Source of the DNA: Cephalopachus bancanus
Taxonomy: Eukaryota; Chordata; Mammalia; Primates; Tarsiidae
Length of the DNA: 64,000 nt
Direction of reading: 5' to 3'
NCBI GenBank assembly: GCA_027257055.1
Contig: JAPVLO010000039.1
Location: forward strand, 7,904,501 to 7,968,500
Below the pieces are notes generated by a model, which saw only the letters and a program-made list of their open reading frames with translations, ran no database searches and was not told the DNA's origin. The position numbers and the translations under genes were made by a program. How positions within the stretch are numbered: the first letter of the stretch is position 1; every line of letters starts with the position of its first letter. Of the stretch, positions 9,986-22,737 are shown piece after piece.

Positions 9986-12669
9986 ATTGGATTTACTTCT
10001 GGGTCATATTAATCCTAAAGGTGTAGACTTCTGGGTCCCATATGAATGTAGAGAAGGTCTCCGAGTATGCTCTCCACTTGGGCAGAATCCTAGGCCTTGA
10101 TGTCCGACTCTCTTGCCCCGAAAGATCATCCAAATAGAAGCCCAAAGTTTTCCTTTCGGTATGTAACCTCTAAGCAAAATTGGCTTTGGTACTCTACTTT
10201 TAGGGTCGCCGGTTTCCCCAGGATTTTGATCTGGTAGTTCTTGACTATCTTATGTTAACTCTTTGATTCTTGAAGAAAAAGATGCTCTTAAGGAACTAAT
10301 AATGTATCCTATATATTTTTCATTACTTTCAATATGAGGGATGACCTGAATAATGTAGACACAAGATAACTTTCCCTATAATAGTTCTTGAAAAGTACTC
10401 CTGGTTTTTCCTTCTCAGCAGTCTTGACTTCCTGCCAGAAAGTCAAAGGGTCCATTTAACAAATATACACTGGTGTCTCATTTACCAAACCCTAGTCTAG
10501 ACACTGGAGATACAGAGTGGTAAACAAAATTGACTAGATCTCTGCTCTCACAGTTTACTGTCACTTAGTAATACCTCTTCCCCACCCTTCTGCTTTCCAC
10601 GAAGAAGGATTTTTCTCTAAACCTACTTGCCTCTTGCCCCACAGATTATTCTCCCCACAAAAGTATAATACCTTGTTGGTGAGCAACTAGGTCCACACTT
10701 GTCAATTGGGTCTAGCCAATTTGTAAAAATGTCTAAAGCACAGGAAGGGTAACATTTCATTTCTTTTTTCTCCCCTTTCCTTTCCAGAACAATAAAAGGG
10801 AGACAAATGGGTAAGTGTGTCTGACCTGCTGGCTCAAACTTTGCCTCAGATGGATTGTTTCAAGGTAGAAACTGGGAGGCTAGGATTCCAGCTGGCTTTC
10901 ACACTAAGCTGCAGCATCCAAATTAGTCTTCATAAGTTATAAAAAAGATACTTTGGTATTAATATGATAATGCCTTCAATTCTCAACTAATTCAGAAATT
11001 TTAAGGAGGGAAGAAGGGGGATATTTATTGAGTCTCTCCAAAACTAAAAACAGTCTAGCACATAATACATAAATCAGTAAATGAGAGCCTTTAGTGACAA
11101 AACCAGCTACTCCACAAACTTGCAGCTGATTTTAAGAAGAGACCAAATGATCTTGCCATACAAAGTGGGACCACTAACTCCCAACTCAGAGCTCCAAAAC
11201 GTTCTGTATATAGTGAGTTCTGCTCAAGATTATAACTGAAAGTTCTGCCCTAGACTTATTGAGAAGATTTACAGTGGAATTTCATCAGTTCACTTAGTGA
11301 TTTATAAGACCTACAACTGATTCGAGCAGATAGGTCAGATGAACAGAAAAATCTATCTAGCTAAGCTAGGAGGATTCTAAATAAGAAATATTGTCCTTGG
11401 ATTGCCAACATTTCATTATTCATATCCTTAGAGATTTCTTCCTGCTTGTAATCATATGCACTTGAGTTCCTTCAGTTACAATAGACACAGCATCTGTGAG
11501 CCATCCAGTGCCTTTCACACAGGAATACTAATCCGGAGCTCAATAAGTGCAGTGTACTTTCAAACCAAGACAGCCCTAGCATGAGAACAAACCTAAGAGT
11601 TTATTCAATGCAACTTCTCTCCTAAACTTTCAACAGATAGGCTCCACAAAGTATGCATATCCATTCACTAACATAAAGAATCACATATATAATATAAAAT
11701 CTATTTTTCCCATGAGTATTTGTAAATTGTTTCATCGTTGCTTTGTTAAAGAAAACCACTCAGTTTCAATATAATCTCATCAACTTACCATCCTCTATCT
11801 TATTGTAGGCAGCCTTAAGTCTAGGACCTATTCAGACCCTCCCAATGTGAATAATCCATTCGTAGGTGATGCCTCTAACCAGGTCATTGAAGATTACCCC
11901 AATCACAGCAAGGGGATCCACAAACTAGATCCAATGTATAACTTCCATTCCTGCTATCTGCTGCTAAACCAAGCTGTAACTTTTGGAACCAGAACTCTGG
12001 TGAGAATAACTAAAATTGAGTAATTGAACGCACCTGCAAGATTGTTCACAGTCTATCATCATAGTGTACCGCTGAAATTAGAAACAGTAATTACTAAAAT
12101 CCCACAGAATTCAGGGGGTTCTACATTTGGATTGATATTTTGACTGTGGTCATCTACAATGAACTGTAGATAATCTGAGGAATTCTTCAAACTCAAGAAA
12201 CAGAAGACAAAATGAAAAGTTGGAATTTCACTCCAACTATGGACGTTATAAGGGAGCTAAAATACCTCTGATGGAAAGTCCCTTAGATCAACCTATAAAA
12301 GAAGAGACTCCCAAGCTTATGAGAATAAAATATATGAAAAAAATACTACATTATCTGTAAATTTCTAAAATATTATCTGAACTTCTAATCATAAATCTCT
12401 ATATTTTATATCTACATCGTTAGATAGGCATATAATTGCCTAATTCTTTAATATAAATTTAATTCTTTAGTTTTTCTCCCCAACTACACTGTAAGCTATA
12501 TGGTATGAGCCATATTCTGTATTTCTTTAGCGTTCTCACAGTATCTATCACAGTTGTAAGTAACACTGGATAGAATGGCTAGTTATGTTTATTTGGAAAC
12601 AGAGGTGAGCCTTGCCTATGGCAAAGCTTCAAAGAGGCTTAGACAGAGTTTGGGAAAGATAAGGCTCAC
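9986..12669. other. Intronic-looking DNA without recognised gene
   Basis: Single-copy-looking sequence of ordinary base composition. It is where the next exon of the transporter pseudogene (downstream on the minus strand) would be expected, but I found no stretch matching the segment after the fifth membrane helix. An exon here could be lost or too decayed to see by eye. Confidence 0.5.
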
Positions 12670-12842
12670 CTTTTGCCTCAGATATGGAAATGAATCAGAG
12701 TCCCATGCCATGGCAACATTTGAGAAGAGACAAAATGCAATCTTTTGGAAGTAGCTTCTCTGAATGTAGTTGAAAGTAAGGTACAAGTATGGGAGGTAGG
12801 TGAAGAAGAAGATGATACCTCCTAAGGCAGTTCCAACATGGC
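12670..12842 (-). pseudogene. ABCA pseudogene exon 8 (helix 5), frameshifted
   Basis: Bounded by TTTGCAG acceptor and GTGAGC donor. It opens GHVGTALGGIIFFFTYLPYL and reaches FSNVAMA, both ABCA3-like. At about 12706-12712 one base is missing relative to the family; reading on in the restored phase meets a TGA at 12695-12697 before the exon ends in an EAK-like tail. Two separate lesions in one exon make loss of function likely. Confidence 0.88.
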
Positions 12843-13066
12843 CTGCAAATTCAGAGGAAAAAATAAAAATAAAAAGTGTGTCACCAAAGAACTAGGCACA
12901 AAGAACTGCAACATAAGCCCCCCTTTCCCAGGAAAATGTCTCTGTATTTGTTTCAGCATTTTAGAAGGGAGACAATCTTTTAAGAAATTTTGATAGAAAT
13001 CTTTTATAGTTGCATTTTCACTAGTGAAAGACGAAAAACATTTGTGGCACTTAAAAAGAATGAGTG

Positions 13067-13356
13067 AGCCGGGCTCAGTGGCTAAGCCTGTAATCCCAGC
13101 GCTTTGGGAGGCCGAGGTGAGTGGATTGCCTGAGCCCGCGGATTTGAGACCCGCCTGGGTAACTTGGCGAGACCTCATCTCTACAGTAAGTAAAAAATTA
13201 GCCAGGCGTGGTAGCGTGCGCCTGTAGCTCCAGCTACTTGGAAGGCTGAGGCGGAAGGATCGCCGGAGCCCAGCAGGTCGAGGCTGCAGTGGCCAGGTGC
13301 AGCCACTGCACTCCAGTCTGAGTGACAGAGTGAGACTCCAACTCAAAAAGAAAAAA
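13067..13356 (+). mobile_element. Alu
   Basis: Complete plus-strand Alu starting AGCCGGGCTC, with target duplications AAAAAGAATGAGTG at 13053-13066 and 13357-13370. Confidence 0.95.
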
Positions 13357-13464
13357 AAAAAGAATGAGTGGATCCTTACATAAAGGCACAAATATCTAAC
13401 TGCCTAAAACTTCTTCTCTCTAAAACTATAATTAATAAAAAAAACTTTTTAAAACATGGGTAGA

Positions 13465-13650
13465 TCTTTTTTATTTTTAATTTTAAATATGTGGGGTACA
13501 ATTCAGGGTTAGGTATACAAGTGTTCATTATGCAGGTAGCCTTGTTGATGAGGTGTGCCCCCTCTCCCCTGGCAGTTTCCCACTACTGCCAATCCTACCC
13601 CTGCCCTCCCCTGGCAGTTTCCCACTAGAATAGTAGATTTGTATAGCATC
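13465..13650 (-). mobile_element. L1 3'-end fragment
   Basis: Lineage L1 3' UTR blocks (ATGTGGGGTACAATTCAGGG, CCCCTGGCAGTTTCCCACTA). The CCTGGCAGTTTCCCACTA block is present twice (about 13570 and 13610), a small internal duplication. Confidence 0.8.
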
Positions 13651-13659
13651 TATTAGGCT

Positions 13660-13800
13660 CTGCCTGGCATTATGGTAAGCACTTTAAATGCATCATTTTA
13701 TTTAATTTTTATAACCTCCCTATTTTGCAGAGGAGGAAACTGAAGCTCAGCCACACTAAATAAATTTGTTCTGTTTCATGGAGCTAGGAAATTATGGTCA
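13660..13800 (+). repeat. Ancient MIR/L2-class repeat remnant
   Basis: Wording such as TTTTGCAGAGGAGGAAACTGAAGCTCAG is typical of mammalian-wide old repeats. Related wording recurs at 14075-14190 and 54010-54225. Confidence 0.5.
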
Positions 13801-15118
13801 TGGATTCAAGGTTTTCCAGGCTCTAAAAATAGTGGCTTCAGATATGGAGATAAAGCTAATCTGACTTTGAGTTGGAGCTGAACTCAAGTTAAATGCAACA
13901 TTTGACTCCTGGAAAGTTAAGATAATAAGAATTGAAAACGTGAGGGCTTTGTATGTAAAAGAAAGAGCTGCAGTTAAGGCATGAGAAGGCCCTTGACTGA
14001 ACAGGCCACATGAACTATTGTCTGATCTTCTGTAACATCTCTGAATTCCAGTTTCTTCTTTTGTAAAAGGTGATAATTGCTGACACTGAGCTCTGACCAT
14101 ATGCCAAGTACTGTTCTCAGCACCCTATGTATAGTGTCACATTCAATCCTCATAACTAAGTTATGTGGTAATTACTACTATTTTCGAATGCACAGATAGT
14201 CTAGTGACTTGTTAGAGTCCACTCTGAGATGCTAGTACAACATTCATAGGCCAGAGCAAGAGTTTTTGACCTCAGCAAGGAAGGGGCAAAGACTACTGAC
14301 CATTTGAGGAGTGGGAAATGGTTTGAAATAGCTATCTTAGAGAGATGTAGGACAAATAGATGATGGAAGGTTAGTTGGATTGCAAGGCAGTGCTCATGGC
14401 CTTCACTTGAGAATTGGGGATGCAAATGAAAAGACCAGTCAGCACAGTGGTAAGTTTTTCTCCAGCCAAGTCCTGCTGCTCAGATACAGGGGCAGAGTAG
14501 GCAGGAAGCTAGCTTCACCAGGGTTGAAGTTTTGTGATAAAAGTTCAATGGATGACTGATGGGTATCAGTTAAAGAAGTTATCATAGCAATGGACTATGG
14601 GATCTGAATTAGGTAAAGAAACAGGTGAGGCACATGATGTAAGTCACAGACAGTAAAAATGGAGTAGGGTCAATGGATGAGGGGGCAAGTACAAGAAAAA
14701 TGGTACTAGTAGGAGAGGCCATGGGATTCAAGAATGAGATATTTGGAACTGAGATTCTGGAGGTTCAGTTACTGGTAAGACTCGGGATGACCATGGGAAG
14801 CCTGGGATCACTACTGGAGTGGAGGAAAAGATCACTGGAATGAGCAGGTCAAGGATCTGAGAGCTGAGGAGGCTGAGCCACCAAAAAGGGTAACAGCAGT
14901 AGTTAGTGAAGCCAGAAGCGGAAATTCTTCAATGAATGAAAAGCAACCAGGAACAATAGATGACTTCATCAAAATGTAGCACTTAGTTTAGTTTGATGAC
15001 ACACACTTCAAAGGGGCTGAGGTTTTTAAGCAAGAAGAGAAGAGAAATGATAAGGAGAAGCAATCAGAAGTAGTATACCCTACCTTCAATATTTGGGTAG
15101 GGGCCCTAGCAACCTTCA
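13801..15118. other. Intronic DNA, no gene recognised
   Basis: Apart from an old-repeat remnant near 14075-14190, I see no exon or element. The antisense frames at 13798-14100 and 14201-14425 have no recognisable domain. Confidence 0.5.
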
Positions 15119-15800
15119 GTGATGAGCATTTCTCTGATGATGAATGAGGCAGAGCACTTTTTCATGTGTCTGTTGGCTGCCCATAGACACTTCTTTTGAG
15201 AAGTGTCTGTTCATATCTTTTGCCCACTTTTTAATGGGGCTGTTTGTTTTTTTTCTTTACAGCGCGTTTGAGTTTCTTGTAGATCCTAGATGTTAGGCCT
15301 TTGTCAGATACACAGTTGGCAAATATGTTTTCCATTCTGTGGGCTGTCTCCCTGCTCTCTTGATGGTTTCTTTTGCTTTGCAGAAGCTCGTTAGTTTGAT
15401 GAGGTCCCACTTGTCTATTTCATTTTTCACGGTATGGGCATTCAGCGTTCTGAATAGGAATTGGTTGCCAGTTCCAATTTCCATGAGGGTGTCTCCTGTG
15501 TTTCCTAAGATTCTTATAGCTTGAGGTTTTTACCTTTAGGTCTTTGATCCATTTAGAGTTAATTTTTGTGTATGGTGATAGGTAGGGGTCCTGTTTTAAT
15601 CTTCTGCATATGGTCAGCCAGTTTTCCCAGCACCATTTACTGAATAGGTTCTCCTCTCCCCAGTGGCTGTTGCTGGAGGCTTTGTCAAAGATGAGTTGGT
15701 TGAGAAATTGAGGCTTCGGTTCCGGAATCTCTATCCTGTTCCACTGGTCTATGTGTCTGTTCTTGTGCCAATACCAGGGTGTTTTGATTACTGTAGTCTT

Positions 15801-16092
15801 CTTTCTTTCTTTTTTTTTGAGTTGCAGTCTCACTCTGTCGCCCAGACTGGAGTGCAGTGGCCACTCCCAGCCACCGCAGCCTCGACCTGCTGGGCTCTGG
15901 TGATCCTTCCGCCTCAGCCTTCCAAGTAGCCAGAATTATAGGCATGCACTACCATGCCAGCTGATTTTTTGATTTATTGTAGAGATGAGGTCTCGCCTGC
16001 CCAGGCGGGTCTCGAACCCACAGGCTCAGGCAATCCACTCACCTCAGCCTCCCAAAGGCGTGGGATTACAGGCTGAGCCACCAAGCCTGGCT
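15801..16092 (-). mobile_element. Alu in L1
   Basis: Complete Alu with 11-bp target duplication ACTGTAGTCTT at 15790-15800 and 16093-16103. Confidence 0.93.
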
Positions 16093-17339
16093 ACTGTAGT
16101 CTTATAGTAAAGTTTGAAGTCTGGAAGTGTGATACTTCCAGCTTTGTTTCTTTTGCTAAGGATTGTTTTGGCTATTCATGGTCATTTATGTTTCCATATG
16201 AATTTCTGTATTGTCATTTCCAGGTCTGAGAAGAATTATGTTGGTAATTTAATGGGTATTGCACTGAATTTGTAGATTGCCTTTGGTAGGATGGACAATG
16301 TTGATTCTTCCTATCCATGAGCATGGATTATTTTTCCATTTGTTTGTGTCTTCTTGGATTTCTTTGAGCAGTGTTTTGTAGTTCTCATTGTAAAGGTCTT
16401 TCACTTCTCGATGGTTAGGAAGATGCCAGGGTATTTCTTTTTTCTCTTCTTGTGATTATTGTGAATGGGATTGTGCTTTTAATTTGAGTCTCTGCCTGCT
16501 TGCTGTTGGTGTACAGGAATGCAACTGTCTTTTGCACATTTATTTTTGTACCCTGAGACTTTGCCAAAGTCCTTTATTAAGCAAGCAGGTTTTTGAAAGA
16601 TTCTCTTGGATTTTCAAGGTATAGGATCATATCATCTGCAAAGAGGGATAACCTGACATCCTCTTTTCCTATTTGGATACCTCTGATTTCCTTCCCTTGT
16701 CTAATTGCCCTAGCTAGGACTTCCAACACAATGTTGAACAAGAGGGGTGACAGTGGGCAGCCTTGTTTTGTTCCAGTTTTCAGGGAAAATGTTTCCAGTT
16801 TCTGTCCATTTAGCAATATGTTAGCCGTGGGTTTATCGTATTTTGAGATATGTTCCTTCTAAACCTAGTTGTTTGAGGGTTTTTATCAAGAAGGGATGCT
16901 GGATTTTATCAAAAGCTTTTTCTGCATCTAATTATATCATCATGTGGTTCTTGTTTTTACATCTGTTGATGTATTTAATGACATTTATGGTCTTGCGAAT
17001 GTTGAACCAGCCCTGCATCCTGGGGATAAAGCCTACTTGGTCATGGTGGATGATTTTTGAGATGTGTTTTTGGACCTGATTTGCTAGAATCTTGTTGAGG
17101 ATTTTTGCATCTATATTCATAAGGGATATTGGCCTGTAGTTCTCTTTTTTTGTTGGATCTTTACCTGGTTTGGGTATCAGTGTGGTGTTAGCTTTGTAAT
17201 ATGATTTGGGGGAGAATTCCATCTTTCTCAATTACCTGGAATACTTTCAATAGGATTGGCTTCAGCTCCCCCTTGTACATTTTGTAGAATTCTGCCGAAA
17301 AGCCATCCAGTTCAGGGCTTTTATTTGTAGGTAGCTTTC

Positions 17340-17841
17340 TGCTGCAGCCCGCACGGCTGCCTTGAGGGTCCCGAGAGAAAGCTGCAAGAAGTTAAGAAAG
17401 ACACAGACACAAAGAGAAAGAAAAGCTGGGGACAGGTGGGACACTTTCCTCTGATGGAGGAGAAATGGCCCCGAACTAGCTCAGCATGTTTATTTTATAA
17501 TCAAGCACAAGGGAAGTTGGAAGAGATTCAAGGTCTGTGAGGGAGCCATAATTGAATTATGTTGCTACCTAAAAGGCGAGCTGTTCCATAGTTAACTTGC
17601 TGTAGCTAAGACTTTATCTGTACTATGTGCACCCAGATGTGTGGCCATCTGAGACACCGTTTTATGTAGTAGGTTGCATCCCTCACAGCCTGCCTTTGGC
17701 TCGGATGCAGAGCTTCCAAACGAGACCTTGCCTATGAGCTTGGGGCCATTAAGTGAGACCTTGCCTTCACTTAGGCCTTTACTCAAGGCCTGCTACAGTG
17801 ACAGTGCTCGTCTGCTCCCCACATCACATCTGCTCCCGACA
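17340..17841 (-). mobile_element. Solo LTR (class II-like), 502 bp, in L1
   Basis: Minus strand starts TGTCGGGAGCAG and ends ...GCTGCAGCA, with AATAAA in the R region. It interrupts the L1 ORF2 sequence. Flanks are GCTTTC and ATTTTC, an imperfect 6-bp target duplication (4 of 6). Ends and 6-bp duplication fit a class II (ERVK-type) LTR left by recombination between two LTRs. Confidence 0.8.
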
Positions 17842-19046
17842 ATTTTCATATGACAGAGTCAATTTCCTGGATTGTTATTGGTCTATTTAGTGTCTCAGTG
17901 TCTTCTTGTTTCAACCTGGGAAGGTTGCGTCATGTCTGAAAGTCCTCCATTTTGTTTCCATACAGGTGTACATAGTAATCTCTGATCTTTTATATTTCTT
18001 CTGGGTCAGTTGTGATTTGATCTTTTGCAATTCTGATAATGTTTATTTGGGCTTTTCCTCTCTTTTTCTTGGTCATTCTGGTTAGGGGTCCATCAATCTT
18101 GTTAATTCTTTAAAAGAACCAGCTTTTTGTCTTGTTGATGTTTTCTATGATATTTTTGTCTTCTATGTACCGTATTTGGGCTCTTATTTTGGTGATTTAG
18201 ATTGTTCTGCTAAAGTTTGGGTTTTGGTGGTCTTCTCTTTCCATCTCCCTTGGGTGATTTGTTAGGCTTTCCACTTGTGATCTTTCTGTTTTCTTGATGT
18301 GTGCTTGTAGAGATATGAATTCCACTCTTAGAACTGATTTCATGGCATCCCAGAGGTTTTGGCAAGATGTTTCTTCATTTTCATTTGTTTCCAGAAATCT
18401 TTTAATTTCTGCTTTTATTTCAGTGTTGACCCAGTAGTTGTTCAGCATTATGCTGTTTCATGTCCATGTCTTTGTGGGCTTTGGGGAAATGTTGTTGGTA
18501 TTGATATTTACTTTTATTCCACTGTGGTCTGAGAATGTGCATGGCAAGATTTCAACTTTATGGGATTTGTTTATGCTTGATTTATGGTCAAGAATATGAT
18601 TGATCTTGGAGTACATTCCATGTGGTGATGAGTAGAATGCATATTCTGTGGATGTTGGGTGGAATAATCTGTAGGTATCTATTAAGTCCATTTGGTCAAG
18701 TGTCAAGTTTAGGTTCTGGGTCTCCTTGTTGATTTTTTGCCTCAATGATCTATCTAGTACTGTTAGTGTGGGTATTCAAGTCCCCTGCTATAATAGTGTT
18801 AGAGTCAATATCTTTTTTTAGTTTACTTAGTAGTTGCTTTATAAATGCTGGTGCTCCTGTGTTGGGTGCATATATGTTTAGGATGGATATTTCTTGTTGA
18901 TGGATTAAACCTTTTATCATTATGTAGTGTCCTTTTGAATCTTTTAAAATTTTTGATAGCTTAAAGGTTGTTTTGTCTCGTATTAAGATCGCAACTCCTG
19001 CTTTCTTTTGTGATCCATTTGCCTGAAAACTCATTTTCCATTCTTT

Positions 19047-19341
19047 TTTTTTTTTTTTTTTTGAGTTGGAGTCTCACTCTGTCGCCCAGACTGGAGTGCA
19101 GTGGCTGCTCCCAGCCACCGCAGCCTTGACCCACTGGGCTCCGGTGATCCTTCTGCCTCAGCCTCCCGAGTAGCCGGAATTACAGGCGTGCGCTACCACG
19201 CCCAGCTGATTTTTTTTTTTTTTTTATTGTAGAGATGAGGTCTCGCTGCCCAGGCGGGTCTCGAACCCACAGGCTCAGGCAATCCACTCACTTCAGCCTC
19301 CCAAAGGCGCGGGATTACAGGCTGAGCCACCGAGCCTGGCT
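19047..19341 (-). mobile_element. Alu in L1 endonuclease region
   Basis: Complete Alu with target duplication TCATTTTCCATTCTTT at 19031-19046 and 19342-19357. Confidence 0.94.
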
Positions 19342-19664
19342 TCATTTTCCATTCTTTAACTTTGAGTCTGTGTGCATCCCTTGTAGTAGGATGAGTCTCC
19401 TGGATGCAGCAAATAATTAGCATCATAGTTTCTTATCCACTTTGCCATTCTGTGTCTTTTCAGTGGTGCATTTAGTCCATTCACATTGAGGCTGATTGTT
19501 GAAACGTGATTGTTTTTATCCCTGTCATGAGGTGCTTATAAAGTTTTTTCTTTGCTTGTTTTCTTTTGGCTTTGGGGTTAATGTATTTGTGTGTTTTCAA
19601 GTTTCTTGTTGTGCTATATTCTCTGTTGATTCTGTTCTCTGCTGTTCTCTTGGGACGTGTGCGG

Positions 19665-20212
19665 TCATTCTTTTTTTTTTCTTTCTTCTGTGCTTAATGC
19701 CTTTTTAAGTGTCTCCTGAAGAGCTGGTCTGGAAGCTGCATAATCTCTTAGAGATTGGAAGTCTGGGAAGGATTTTAATTCTCCATCACTGATGAAGCTG
19801 GGCTTGACTGGATAGGAAATTCTTGGTTGAAATTGTTTATCTTTGAGGACTCTGAATATAGGGCTCCAGTCCCTTCTTGCTTGTAGTGTTTCTGTCAATA
19901 GGTCTGCTGCTATTCTGATTGGTTTCTCTGGTAGGTAGTCTGAACGTTCTCTCTTGCTGCCTTTAGGATTTTTTCTTTTGTGCCTACTTTGTGTAGGCAA
20001 ATTACTATGTGTCTAGGGATTTGTCTTCTCATTTGATGTCTTGTGGGGGTTCTCTGTATCTCTTGTGCTTGGCATGTCACATCTCTGGTGAGATGGGGAA
20101 AGTTTCCTTGGATTACCTCCTGGAATACTTGCTCCAAGTTGTTCTCCATTTCCCTTTCTTCTTCTGGGATACCAATCAGCTGTAGGTCTGGCCTCTTGAT
20201 ATAATCGCACAT
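19665..20212 (-). pseudogene. L1 ORF1 of the second L1, broken
   Basis: Two overlapping frames (19665-20000 and 19910-20212) carry the RNA-binding (RPDLQLIGIPEEE, IPRHIVICL) and C-terminal (FQPRISYPVKPSF) parts of ORF1. A frame change occurs around 19950. Confidence 0.85.
19922..19981. repeat. Inverted repeat arm A (60 bp, from ORF1)
   Basis: The reverse complement of this segment is found at 20551-20610 with 57 of 60 bases identical. Confidence 0.92.
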
Positions 20213-20550
20213 CTCTTATAGGCTTTGTTCTTTCTTTCTGAGTTTTCTTTCTATTTTTCTTACAGATTGAGTTAATTCTATGTTCTGACCTTAAAGTTCT
20301 GAGATTCGTTCTTCAGTTGGATTAATTCTGCTTTCCATGCTTGTCATCTTGTTATTTTATTTCCTGGATGAAATTTTTTACTGACAAAATCTCTGTTACA
20401 AGTTCTTTCAGTGTTGCATCTTGTCTTTCTTGAGTCTTATTCACTCTTTCCATCCATTCCCTAATCCCTATCATATTCTAGGGCCAGTTGTTGGTGACTT
20501 CCATTATTTGGGCACCAAGATCTGATTTTTCAGGAGTTTTTGTCTTTTGT

Positions 20551-20610
20551 ACAAAAGAAAAAATCCTAAAGGCAGCAAGAGAGAAAGTTCAGACAACCTA
20601 CCAGAGAAAT
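20551..20610. repeat. Inverted repeat arm B (60 bp)
   Basis: Sense-strand copy of the ORF1 segment at 19922-19981, placed in the middle of L1 sequence that otherwise runs antisense. Homologous position in the other L1 lacks it. Confidence 0.92.
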
Positions 20611-20879
20611 TGCCTGTAGTCTTTCTTTGGGTTTTCCTCATTTGTGACAGATCTCTTGTTTTTCTCTTTAGTTCTGATACTTGGCGTCAGTGGGAGAGGC
20701 TTTCCCTTCTGATGTTTGCTCAGTCCTCTATTCTTCCCTGATCCGGGGTCTGGATTTGCTCTATTTTGAAATAAGACAGTGGATGGGAGACTTTGCTGTC
20801 CCTTGTAGTTTTTGAAATCTGAATAAAGTAGAGAATGGGGCGCTAGGATTCAGAAACTACTTGAAAATTACAATGTTCA

Positions 20880-21450
20880 CTTATTGTGGTATGTGTTCCC
20901 TGAGACCCACTCCCCACCACCACTCTATATGATGATGCAAAGCAGAAACCAATGCAAAAAACAATTGAAAACAGACATACACACACAACCCAAAACAAAC
21001 TGGAATAACAACAAAGTGAAACGAAACAAACAACAGCAACCAGAAACCAAGAAAACTAAACACACACACATACCAACCACAAAGTAAATAGAGAAGAAAA
21101 ACAGAAAGATCTGGGAGGGGGGAATTCAGATCAAACCCTCACACATATATTGACACACACCTTAAATTATAAAAAATTAAAATAAAAAATAGAAGAACAA
21201 AATAGCAAAAATGAACTAACAACAACAACAAAATTGAAAGATGAACACTCAATCATTCACATACCCACATAAACAGAAAACAGCAAATAGAAGAAACAGA
21301 GAAAAAAAATTGGGATGATGCAGCTCAAACCCTCATATACACATTCATGCACAAAGGAAAAATATTTTTAAAAATAGATGAATTAACAGAGTCCTAAATT
21401 TTTTTAATTAAAAAAAATTAAAAATTTTAAAAAACCTGCCCTCTTGTTCC
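20880..21450. repeat. A/CA-rich L1 5' UTR stretch
   Basis: Long A- and CA-rich low-complexity stretch (ACACACACATACC and AACAACAACAACAA-type runs) inside the 5' region of the second L1. No gene. Confidence 0.6.
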
Positions 21451-22737
21451 TTTAATCAGGTCTCTCCTGCAAAGCCACCACTTTCACTCTCTCCTCAGTG
21501 TCTGGAGCAGGGAAGGAGGAGGGGCAGTGGAGGTGGGTGGGGCTGCAGTCCTCCCCTCCCACTCTTTTATGGTCAGGGAGATCTCTGGAGGGGAGGTGTG
21601 GAATTGTCTCTTCCCCAGGTGTGTACTCACTGGGGGTGCCCCAGCCAGGCCTATCCTGGAGTGGAATTCTCCTATTGCTCCTGATGTCCAGGCTCCGCCT
21701 AGGTTTCTCCCTCTCAGTCATGGCCTAGTTATGTGGGTCTGATTTTCAGCAGACAACTGGGGAGCTGGGGGTTTGGGTTAGCCCTGGACTCATCACTGAT
21801 CTCTTTGGAGTCCTTCCTCGTAATTTTCTGGCCACATCCTTTGTCCTGCAGCTGGATCAGGGCAGGGGGTGGGGCGCCTGAAACTCAGCACTCATGCGGT
21901 CCCACCAAAGTTTGGGCTTTCAAGATATTCCCTCTGGGTCATGATCAATTTCTGAGTAGTTGATCTGCCAGTCACAGAAATCAGGTCTGTTGCTCCATGG
22001 TGAGCAAGTCAGAGCATTTTCCTGCCCCACTTCAAGATGGTGGTGGGGTGCCTCTCTTGTCCTCTTCCGTGGGACTTTGCCTCTGGACTCCCTCTGCAGC
22101 TCCTGCTGTCAGTGCCCTGCCAGGTGCTGAAGTGGTGAGGCAAAACCTGGAGCTGGCAGTCTTTCTTGTGGCAATGGTGAAGCAGAGTCTGGGGCGATGG
22201 TTTCTCCCCGCTGCTTTTTTAACAGGAAAACTTTTGTATAAAAAAAAAATGGCACTCAGCTTCTATGACTTGGGAAGAGCCATGGACCAAACAGAGAAGC
22301 TGCAGCACCAGCTGCAGCACCAGGGGCCTGGCCACTTGCTCACGAGACCCCACTTAGACAATGTCTCCCATCATTTTCTTCCTAGGGAGGGTTTTGTTGA
22401 TTTAAAAGAAAAAAGAAAATAGCGTTCGGCTTCTCTGTCTCAGGAATTGCTAGGTTCCAAGCCCAGTAGCTGTGGCACCAGCTGCTGCACAGGAGAGCCC
22501 TGGCTGCTAACTCCCTAGTCCTCAGCCAACCACTCACACACCCACTTGCTTACTAGCACATACACAAAATTTTCCATACAATCATTGACACACCGGGACT
22601 TGGATCGTCCAACTGGCTCAGCCACCATCTTCCCTGACTCCCTAATAAACCTGACTTTAAAAAATAATTGGAAGTGTTCCTTCCTCTTCTATTTTCTGAA
22701 AAAGTTTGTTTATGTTTGGTATTATTTCCTCCTCTTC

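Larger units (their letters stand above)
15119..22655 (-). mobile_element. Long LINE-1, 3' end missing, interrupted three times
   Basis: Minus-strand L1 in four pieces: 15119-15800, 16093-17339, 17842-19046 and 19342-22655, separated by an Alu, a solo LTR and an Alu. It contains ORF2 (FADDM box in the frame at 16577-16816; endonuclease wording at 18458-19034), ORF1 (19665-20212) and a 5' UTR ending near 22650 with an AAGATGGTGG-like start. Alignment to the L1 at 2774-9431 shows it begins inside ORF2, so roughly the last 0.7 kb and the tail are absent. That is unusual, since L1 truncation is normally at the 5' end. All frames are broken. Confidence 0.88.

Noticed and set aside
12822..13391. 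189-codon minus-strand frame
   Set aside because: Joins an Alu antisense frame to part of pseudogene exon 8 through intron; not a gene.
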